A stretch of DNA of 64,000 nucleotides, taken from positions 1 through 64,000 of the forward strand of contig NZ_WKJJ01000018.1 in the NCBI RefSeq assembly GCF_009674485.1. The letters are read 5' to 3'. The notes under the pieces are model-generated. The model worked only from the letters and a program-made list of their open reading frames with translations, did no database searches and was not told the DNA's origin. The position numbers and the translations under genes are program-made. Below are positions 57,332-64,000 of this stretch, in pieces. Origin of the DNA: Pseudoduganella rivuli (GTDB lineage Bacteria > Pseudomonadota > Gammaproteobacteria > Burkholderiales > Burkholderiaceae_D). Positions within the stretch are counted from its first letter, which is position 1. Every line of letters starts with the position of its first letter.

Positions 57332-57526
57332 GTGAAGTCCACTTTAGCGCTGCACATCTCTGCGGTGGCCTGCTTGTCCGCCCTGCTGGCGGGCTGCGGC
57401 CAGACCGGCCCGCTGTACTTACCAAAACAGCCGGCCAAGCCAGCCTCTGCCAATACCCAGGGCAAACCCGGCGTAGCGCCCCCTTCCGCTCCGGTACCTT
57501 CCACTCCTCCCGCATCCCAACAATAA
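57332..57526 (+). CDS. lptM: Small lipoprotein LptM (YifL-like)
   Basis: A 64-residue lipoprotein, GTG start, with signal helix and lipobox LLAGC, the family motif CGQTGPLYLP and a Pro/Ala-rich tail. It helps LptD mature at the outer membrane. Always next to lysA in this group. An ATG at 57290 would add 14 residues before the signal and overlap cyaY. Confidence 0.85.
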   Translation: MKSTLALHISAVACLSALLAGCGQTGPLYLPKQPAKPASANTQGKPGVAPPSAPVPSTPPASQQ

Positions 57527-58803
57527 TGTCGCAATTTACTTACCAGGACGGCGTGCTGCACGCCGAAGGCGTGTCCCTGGCCGCCATCGCCGAGCAATAC
57601 GGCACTCCGACCTATGTCTACTCCAAGGCCCAGTTGCTGGCCAATTTCGATTCGTACCAGAATGCCTGCGCCGGCCGTGACGCGCTGGTGTGCTATGCGA
57701 TGAAAGCCAATTCCAACCTGGCCGTGCTGAACCTGCTGGCGCAACGCGGCGCGGGCTTCGACATCGTGTCCGGCGGCGAATTGCTGCGCGTGATCGCGGC
57801 CGGTGGCGATGCAGGCAAAGTGATTTTCTCGGGCGTGGGCAAGACCGTGGCGGAAATGCGCCTGGCGCTGGAGCACGACATCCTGTGCTTCAACGTGGAA
57901 TCGATCCCTGAACTGCACCGCCTGAACGACGTGGCCGGCAGCATGGGCAAGAAAGCCCGCGTATCGCTGCGCGTGAACCCGAACGTCGACGCCAAGACCC
58001 ACCCGTACATCGCCACCGGCCTGAAAGCCAACAAGTTCGGCGTGGCGTACACGGATGCGCTGGACACCTACCGCACCGCGGCCAAACTGCCGCACCTGGA
58101 CGTGGCCGGTATCGATTGCCACATCGGTTCGCAATTGCTGGACGACGCACCGCTGCTGGAAGCACTGGACCGCCTGATCGAGCTGATCGACCAGCTCGAC
58201 GCCGAAGGCATCCACTTGCACCACCTGGACCTGGGCGGCGGCCTGGGCATCGACTACGGCGACGAGGAAGACAGCGCGCCGGTTCCGGTTGGCGACTACC
58301 TGGGCCGCGTGTTTACCCGCATCGATGCGTGGCGCAACGAACGCCACGGCGGTAAAGCCATCAAAGTGTGCTTCGAGCCGGGCCGCTCCATCGTGGGCAA
58401 CACGGGCGTGCTGGTGACCCGCGTGGAATTCCTCAAGCACGGCGAAGAAAAGAACTTCTGCATCGTCGACGCAGCTATGAATGATATGGCCCGCCCCGCC
58501 TTATATCAGGCGTGGATGGACATGCAACCCGTGGCGCTGACCAATGCCCCGATCGCCACGTTCGACGTCGTGGGCCCGGTCTGTGAATCCGGCGACTGGC
58601 TGGCGCGCGACCGCGCACTGGCGGTGGAAGCGGGCGATTTGCTGGCCATGAAAACAGCCGGCGCCTATGGCATGACGATGGCGTCCAACTACAACACCCG
58701 TGGCCGCGCGGCGGAAGTGATCGTCGACGGCAAGCAAGTGCACGTGGTGCGCCAGCGTGAAAATCCGGCCGACCTGTTCGCGCTGGAATCCGTCATTAAA
58801 TAA
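57526..58803 (+). CDS. lysA: Diaminopimelate decarboxylase
   Basis: A 425-residue PLP enzyme, with the PLP lysine in CYAMKANSNLAVL, then HIGSQL, GGGLGIDYG, EPGRSIVGNTG and the C-terminal CESGDWLARDR motif. It makes lysine from meso-diaminopimelate. It overlaps the lptM stop by 1 nt. Confidence 0.97.
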   Translation: MSQFTYQDGVLHAEGVSLAAIAEQYGTPTYVYSKAQLLANFDSYQNACAGRDALVCYAMKANSNLAVLNLLAQRGAGFDIVSGGELLRVIAAGGDAGKVIFSGVGKTVAEMRLALEHDILCFNVESIPELHRLNDVAGSMGKKARVSLRVNPNVDAKTHPYIATGLKANKFGVAYTDALDTYRTAAKLPHLDVAGIDCHIGSQLLDDAPLLEALDRLIELIDQLDAEGIHLHHLDLGGGLGIDYGDEEDSAPVPVGDYLGRVFTRIDAWRNERHGGKAIKVCFEPGRSIVGNTGVLVTRVEFLKHGEEKNFCIVDAAMNDMARPALYQAWMDMQPVALTNAPIATFDVVGPVCESGDWLARDRALAVEAGDLLAMKTAGAYGMTMASNYNTRGRAAEVIVDGKQVHVVRQRENPADLFALESVIK

Positions 58804-58809
58804 GCACCC

Positions 58810-59442
58810 TTAGCCGGCAATGGGCGACCTCACGGTCGCCTTGCTGCGCGCCCACACCACCCGCACCCCCAGCAGCGCCAGCACGATCAGCCCAAACAGG
58901 ATCGGCTGTGAAAAATCATGCTTAGCCGCCTTCATCCACCAGAAGTGCAAGATGCCCAGCGGCGCGATCACGTAAATCGCCTTGTGCAGCCATTGCCACC
59001 GCTTGCCGCCCAGGCGGCGCACCATGCCGTTGGTGCTGGTGGCGGCCAGCGGAATCAGCAGCACGAATGCAATGAAGCCCACCGTGATGAACGGCCGTTT
59101 CACCACATCCTTCAGCATTTCCTGCACATCGAAGAAGTGGTCGAACCACAGGAACGTCGTGAAGTGCAGCAGCGCGTAAAAGAAGGCGTACAAGCCCAGC
59201 ATGCGCCGCAGTTTCAGCACCCAGTTCCACTTCGACAGCCGGCGCAGCGGCGTCACGGCCAGCGTGATGCACAGGAAGTACAGGGTCCAGTCGCCCGTGG
59301 CGCGCGTGATGTATTGCAGCGGCTCGACCAGGCGGTCATTGGCCACCAGCCACACCAGCTTGAAAAACGGCAGCAGCGCCAGCGCAAACACGGCCGCCTT
59401 GATGGCCGTGACCTGGCGCGCTCCGGGATTGGCGATGTTCAT
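58810..59442 (-). CDS. msrQ: Heme-binding membrane subunit MsrQ
   Basis: A 210-residue six-helix membrane protein of the ferric-reductase-like type (YITRATGDWTLYFL, LHFTTFLWF). It feeds electrons to MsrP for repair of methionine sulfoxide in the periplasm. It overlaps msrP by 1 nt (TGATG). Confidence 0.95.
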   Translation of the reverse strand: MNIANPGARQVTAIKAAVFALALLPFFKLVWLVANDRLVEPLQYITRATGDWTLYFLCITLAVTPLRRLSKWNWVLKLRRMLGLYAFFYALLHFTTFLWFDHFFDVQEMLKDVVKRPFITVGFIAFVLLIPLAATSTNGMVRRLGGKRWQWLHKAIYVIAPLGILHFWWMKAAKHDFSQPILFGLIVLALLGVRVVWARSKATVRSPIAG

Positions 59443-60422
59443 CAGCAGTACCGCTTCAAATCCATGCCGGCGTACAACGGCGCCACGTCGTTATATCCAT
59501 TGAACATCAGCGTCTTGCGCTTTTTCGCGAGGAACCCGTCTTCGCCGATGCGGCGCTCGGCCGCCTGCGACCAGCGCGGATGGTCGACTTCCGGGTTCAC
59601 GTTCGAATAAAAACCATATTCGGACGGCGCCGCCACGTTCCACGCCGTGCGGGGCTGGTCTTTGACGAAGCGGATTTTCACGATGGATTTCGCGGATTTA
59701 AAGCCATACTTCCACGGCAGCACGATGCGCACCGGCGCGCCATTCTGGTTCGGCAACACCTCGCCATACATGCCCAGGGTCAGCAGCGCCAGCGGGTGCA
59801 TGGCTTCATCCATGCGCAAGCCTTCCGTGTACGGCCAGTTCAGCACGCGGCTGCCCACGCCGGGCATTTGCTTGCGGTCCGCCAGCGACACGAATTCCAC
59901 GTATTTCGCATTGCCGGTCGGTTCGACTTTCTTGATCAACTCGGACAGCGAATAGCCCGTCCACGGAATCACCATCGACCACCCTTCCACGCAGCGCAAG
60001 CGGTAGATACGCTCTTCCAGCGGCGCCAGTTTCAATAACTGGTCGAGGTCGAGCGTCATCGGCTTTTTGACTTCGCCTTCGATGGACACGGTCCACGGGC
60101 GGGGAATCAGCGTGTGCGCGTTTTCAGCCGGATCGCTCTTGTCCGTGCCGAATTCGTAGAAATTGTTGTAGGTCGTCGCGTCCTTGTACGCGGTGATTTT
60201 ATCCAGCGCGATATAGGCGGGATTGGCTTTGCCCGGCAATTTGGCGCGGGCGGGACCTTGCGCGAACGCTTCGCGGTTGGCCATTTCCAGCAAAGAACCG
60301 CCGGCAATGGTGCCGACCGCCAATTGCCGGATAAAGGTGCGGCGCGATTCGTAGATCTCGCGCGGGGTGATTTCCGAGGGGAACGGCAGATCGATGCCGT
60401 TGGGACTACGTTTGATCAACAT
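59442..60422 (-). CDS. msrP: Periplasmic methionine sulfoxide reductase MsrP
   Basis: A 326-residue molybdoenzyme with a Tat signal ([12 protein letters not shown]) and the molybdopterin-ligand cysteine in [11 protein letters not shown]. It reduces methionine sulfoxide in periplasmic proteins with MsrQ as electron donor. The start at 60422 precedes [18 protein letters not shown]; longer starts look unlikely. Confidence 0.95.
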   Translation of the reverse strand: MLIKRSPNGIDLPFPSEITPREIYESRRTFIRQLAVGTIAGGSLLEMANREAFAQGPARAKLPGKANPAYIALDKITAYKDATTYNNFYEFGTDKSDPAENAHTLIPRPWTVSIEGEVKKPMTLDLDQLLKLAPLEERIYRLRCVEGWSMVIPWTGYSLSELIKKVEPTGNAKYVEFVSLADRKQMPGVGSRVLNWPYTEGLRMDEAMHPLALLTLGMYGEVLPNQNGAPVRIVLPWKYGFKSAKSIVKIRFVKDQPRTAWNVAAPSEYGFYSNVNPEVDHPRWSQAAERRIGEDGFLAKKRKTLMFNGYNDVAPLYAGMDLKRYC

Positions 60423-60528
60423 GGCTGCTCCAGAAAGAGGCGGGTTCTGAGATTCGTCGGACAATTCCCCGGAACCTTACACCTCTTTTCTGAAAGCCAT
60501 ATTAACAATTCACGACGGCGCCATCGCG

Positions 60529-61866
60529 TTACAGTTTGCCGTACGAGTGCAGGCCGGACAGGAACATGTTCACGCCCAGGAAGGCAAACGTGGTGACCAG
60601 CAAGCCCACCAGCGCCCACCATGCGGACACCTTGCCGCGCAGGCCGGACATCAGCCGCATGTGCAGCCATGCCGCATAGTTCAGCCACACGATCAGCGCC
60701 CACGTTTCTTTCGGGTCCCACGACCAGTAGCCGCCCCACGCTTCCGCCGCCCACAGCGCCCCCAGGATGGTGGCGATGGTAAAGAAGGCGAAACCGGCGG
60801 AAATCGCCTTGTACATCACGTCTTCCAGCACGTCGCCGGCCGGCAAGCGGTCCGCCAGGCGGTCGCGCATCAGGTTCGTGATGGCAAACAGCACGGCCAG
60901 CGTGCCGGCAAAGCGGGTCGCGTTGACCATGCCTTTCACGACGGCTTCGCCTGCGCCGACAGCAAAGGTCACGCCCCACGCCAGCGCCATCAGCGCGATC
61001 GGCGCCACCACCAGCGCCAGCCACAGCGTGCGGATTTTTTCGTATTTGAGCAGGTAAGCCCACGCCACCATCGACGCCAGCGCAAACGTGCCGTAACCGA
61101 TGAAGTTGGCCGGCACGTGGATTTTCATCCACCAGCTTTGCAGCGCCGGCACCAGCGGCTGGATGTCGGCCGCGTCGCGCGACACGGTGTACCACAGCAG
61201 GAAGCCGACCGCGGCGGAAATCACCAGCAGCACGAACGCGCCCAGTTGGCGGGTCGCGTAGCGCTGTTCGTAATACAGGTAAAACATGGCCGTGATCAGC
61301 GAGAACAGGATGAACACTTCATACAGGTTCGACACGGGAATGTGGCCCACGTCCGCGCCGATCAGGTACGACTCGTACCAGCGCACCAGCATGCCGGTCC
61401 AGCCCAGGATCAGCGCCGCCCAGCACAGCTTGGAACCGACCGTGAAGCCCATCGTGGAGCGGGCCGCCATGCCGATCCAGTAAAACATCGTCGACAGGAA
61501 GAAGCACGTGCTCATCCACAGGATCGCGGACTGGCTCGACAACATGTACTTGAGCCAGAATTTCTGGTTCGCCGCGTCCAGCGTGCCGCCATACATGCCC
61601 ACGGCGCCCAGCGCCAGCAGGAACGTCAGCGGCATCAGCCAGCGCACGGGTTTCCAGTGCCAGCCCAGCGCGGCAAACACGGGCGCCGACGCCACCAGGA
61701 TGGCTTTTTCATACATGTCCATGAACGCGCTGTAGCGGTTCAGCGCAAACAGCGCGCCGGCCACCAGCACGGCGGCAAACAGCCAGTCCAGGGGGCCCTG
61801 GCGTTTGAAGTAACCGGGCGCCTGCGTATAAGTCTGCGCCGCAACGTTGTTCTGTGTAATGTCCAT
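60529..61866 (-). CDS. ccsB: Cytochrome c biogenesis protein CcsB (ResC)
   Basis: A 445-residue heme handling protein of system II: many membrane helices and the WWD-type segment EAWGGYWSWDPKETWALIVWL. It transports or holds heme for attachment to apocytochrome c, together with ResB. The ATG at 61866 follows GGAGAC. It starts 34 bp after resB. Confidence 0.95.
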   Translation of the reverse strand: MDITQNNVAAQTYTQAPGYFKRQGPLDWLFAAVLVAGALFALNRYSAFMDMYEKAILVASAPVFAALGWHWKPVRWLMPLTFLLALGAVGMYGGTLDAANQKFWLKYMLSSQSAILWMSTCFFLSTMFYWIGMAARSTMGFTVGSKLCWAALILGWTGMLVRWYESYLIGADVGHIPVSNLYEVFILFSLITAMFYLYYEQRYATRQLGAFVLLVISAAVGFLLWYTVSRDAADIQPLVPALQSWWMKIHVPANFIGYGTFALASMVAWAYLLKYEKIRTLWLALVVAPIALMALAWGVTFAVGAGEAVVKGMVNATRFAGTLAVLFAITNLMRDRLADRLPAGDVLEDVMYKAISAGFAFFTIATILGALWAAEAWGGYWSWDPKETWALIVWLNYAAWLHMRLMSGLRGKVSAWWALVGLLVTTFAFLGVNMFLSGLHSYGKL

Positions 61867-61900
61867 CTTTCTGTCTCCAAACCGCTGTTCACACACCAGC

Positions 61901-64000
61901 TTACGCCGGTTGCGGCAGCTTTTGCTTCAATTCCTCGAATTCCTTATGGAAATCCAGGGTTTTGCGCTGCGTACTCATCGCCATCAACGCATGGCTGTTA
62001 CCGTCACCCTGGTCTTTAATCCAGATCCACAGCCGCCGTTCGCGGATATAAAACATCGCGAACACGCCCAGCACGAGGAACAGGCAGCCCAGGTACACGA
62101 CGGACTTGCCCGGCGACTTGGTGACCTGGAACACGGACGCCTTCACTTCCGTATAGTCGTCCAGTTGCAGGAACACCGGTGCGCCGTACAGGAAACTGTC
62201 GGACAGCGCATTGGTGGCCAGTTGCAGGAAGCGGCCATGGACTTCATCGCTGGCCACCGGCGCCACACCGGCTTTTTCACGTGCCGCCTGCCACAGTTCC
62301 CACATGCTGCCGTTCAGGATCTTCATGAAAATATCGGCAGCCTTGCCCTGCTCGGCTTCCGGCACTTTTTCCAGGAAGCGCGAAATCGCCATGAAACCGG
62401 CTTGCGCACCGCCCTTGCCGTCGCCGGCAAACAAGGTCAGGCCGCGCAGCGCGGATTCCTGCAACTGCACGCGCAACGCATCGGAATTGCCCGCCTGCCC
62501 GCCCGCCGCCGGCATGGCGCGGCGCGCATAGCGTTCCGCCGCCAAGGCGCGCAAGTCCGGCTGCTGCAGCGCGGCGCGGATGCGCATCCATTCCCCCACC
62601 GTGTGGTTATCGTCGGCCGGGATCCGTAAATAGCTGAATGGGTCGTTCGGGTTCACTCGCACGCCGGCCAGGAAGACCGACACGCCTTCCAGGTTCACAG
62701 GCTGCATGTAATTCTGGAATTCACGCGCCTGGCCAGCCTTGTCGCGCAATTTGTATTGCACGCTGGGGCCGACATTTTTCAAATCCTTGTTGTTGGCGTT
62801 TTTCGCGGCGGAACCCAGTTGCTTGTCGAGGCCACGGGCAAAGCTGTCTTCCAGCTTGTCGCCCTTGGTGACGGCGCGCGCATCTTGCGTCGCCGTGTTT
62901 TCCACGTTGAACGGACGGAAGCCCGACCACTCCACAGTGTAGTCGTCGCTGAGTTTGGTCGAACCGCCGACGTCGCCGGTAAAGTCGAACGCGTCCGCGC
63001 TCGCGCCCGTCATCGGGTAACCCTTCAATTTCAACTTGGTGCCGCCATCTTCAAAGCTGGACTGGTATACCGCCAGGCCCTTGTAGATCAGCGGCTTGTT
63101 GACTTCGATGACGGCGTGGACCTTTTCACCCGTTTCGTGGTCGCGCACTTCCACTTCGCTGGCAAACAGCTTCGGCATGCCCGTGCTGTAGAAATCGATG
63201 TTGAACTTTTTCAGCTCGATGGTGAACGGCAATTCCTGGATCAGCACGCCGTCGGCGCGGGGAATGATGGCCGTGTTGCTGGCCTGGCCTTCAGGAATCG
63301 CGGTATTGGCGCGGAACGTGGGATTGGCCGTGCTGAGACGGTGTTCCGCAGGAATCTTCGCGATCAGCCCACTGCCGCCAAACGGCTTCTTGCCGAGGAA
63401 CCACTCCTGCATGCGGATCGGGATATCGGAATCCAGCAAGCCGCCGATGCAGATAATCACGATGGCCGCGTGCGCAAACATGTAGCCGAACTTGTTGCCG
63501 GCGCCCCGCTTGGCCGTCACCAGCGTGGCATGTTCTTTTTCCACCAGTTTGGCCTGGTAGCCCGCGTGGCCCAGGCGTTGCAGCATCTGCTGCGCCAGCG
63601 CCGCGCGCGGCAGCGGCGAATTCCAGTCGGCCTTGTCGTGGAAATTCAGCAGCGATTGCTCGCGCACCTGTTCGCGCCACGAACGCATGTCGCGCAGCAT
63701 TTTCGGCGTATTGCGGATGATGCACAGCGACGTCGACGTCACCAGCGTGCCCATCAGCAGCAGGAACCACCACGCGGAATACACGGAATACAGGCCCAGC
63801 TTGTCGAACACTTCGAACCAGAATGGACCGAACTGGTTGACGTAATTGCCCATCGGCTGGTTTTGCTGCATCACCGTGCCGATCACGGCGGCAATGGCGA
63901 TCACCACCAGGACGGCGATGGCGAAACGCATCGACGACAACAGTTCGATGAAGTGATTGAATGCCGGGCGGCGGGTTTTCAGGGTAATACCGGCGGTGCT
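61901..64000 (-). CDS. resB: ResB-family cytochrome c biogenesis protein (5' partial)
   Basis: The reading frame is open to the right edge (STGGITLKTRRPAF, then NHFIELLSSMRFA), so the start lies beyond the window. It has the ResB N-terminal membrane helices (MRFAIAVLVVIAIAAVIGTV, then AWWFLLLMGTLV), a long periplasmic region and a C-terminal helix before KTLDFHKEFEELKQKL. It works with CcsB in system II. Confidence 0.94.
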   Translation of the reverse strand, partial: STAGITLKTRRPAFNHFIELLSSMRFAIAVLVVIAIAAVIGTVMQQNQPMGNYVNQFGPFWFEVFDKLGLYSVYSAWWFLLLMGTLVTSTSLCIIRNTPKMLRDMRSWREQVREQSLLNFHDKADWNSPLPRAALAQQMLQRLGHAGYQAKLVEKEHATLVTAKRGAGNKFGYMFAHAAIVIICIGGLLDSDIPIRMQEWFLGKKPFGGSGLIAKIPAEHRLSTANPTFRANTAIPEGQASNTAIIPRADGVLIQELPFTIELKKFNIDFYSTGMPKLFASEVEVRDHETGEKVHAVIEVNKPLIYKGLAVYQSSFEDGGTKLKLKGYPMTGASADAFDFTGDVGGSTKLSDDYTVEWSGFRPFNVENTATQDARAVTKGDKLEDSFARGLDKQLGSAAKNANNKDLKNVGPSVQYKLRDKAGQAREFQNYMQPVNLEGVSVFLAGVRVNPNDPFSYLRIPADDNHTVGEWMRIRAALQQPDLRALAAERYARRAMPAAGGQAGNSDALRVQLQESALRGLTLFAGDGKGGAQAGFMAISRFLEKVPEAEQGKAADIFMKILNGSMWELWQAAREKAGVAPVASDEVHGRFLQLATNALSDSFLYGAPVFLQLDDYTEVKASVFQVTKSPGKSVVYLGCLFLVLGVFAMFYIRERRLWIWIKDQGDGNSHALMAMSTQRKTLDFHKEFEELKQKLPQPA

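Overview
The window reads as chromosome of a high-GC betaproteobacterium of the Burkholderiales, most like the Oxalobacteraceae (Massilia, Duganella or Janthinobacterium type). The reasons are the conserved order lolB-ispE-tRNA-Gln-prs-rplY-pth, the pilMNOPQ-aroK/aroB block, ResB/CcsB (system II) cytochrome c maturation, and the style of the porin and MarR genes. This placement is inferred from gene content only; no database search was possible. I see no insertion sequence, prophage, integron or CRISPR array.

Positions 1 to about 28,100 are accessory and catabolic. The left end has a 5'-truncated Ycf48-like beta-propeller gene and then a very unusual single ORF that joins an RND/MMPL exporter to a complete type-B carboxylesterase. 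A strong terminator follows. A rightward operon begins after a near-palindromic AT-rich site: an aromatic or branched-chain type ABC importer (binding protein, LivH, a LivM-LivG fusion, LivF), a lipoprotein of the tannase/feruloyl esterase family, an acyl-CoA dehydrogenase and a porin. A membrane-anchored PAS-GGDEF-EAL protein stands next to it. A leftward operon from 22,399 encodes a crotonase, feruloyl-CoA synthase, thiolase and SDR 3-hydroxyacyl-CoA dehydrogenase. Divergent from it is a CoA-transferase, followed by convergent vanAB (vanillate O-demethylase), a MarR regulator, and a second MarR gene overlapping a CPBP-family membrane protease.

Together these genes suggest one substrate path. 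Feruloyl or other methoxycinnamoyl esters are cleaved at the cell surface or periplasm, imported, activated to CoA thioesters, shortened by beta-oxidation to vanilloyl-CoA, freed of CoA, and demethylated to protocatechuate. No vanillin dehydrogenase is present in the window, which fits a beta-oxidative rather than retro-aldol route. A nearly identical 21-bp site (20/21) lies ahead of both the importer operon (5267-5287) and the fcs operon (22437-22457, opposite strand), so they probably share a repressor.

Positions 28,100 to 64,000 are mostly core: ychF, a thioesterase, a small secreted protein of unknown function, a flavin reductase, an HD-GYP phosphodiesterase, pth, rplY, prs, tRNA-Gln, ispE, lolB, a TPR lipoprotein, mutM, a dynamin-like GTPase, mutY, dgt, a fused aroK-aroB, an Ig-like-domain lipoprotein, pilQ-P-O-N-M, mrcA (PBP1A), DinB, a CMD-family protein with a MerR regulator, cyaY, lptM, lysA, msrQ-msrP, ccsB and resB (resB runs off the right end).
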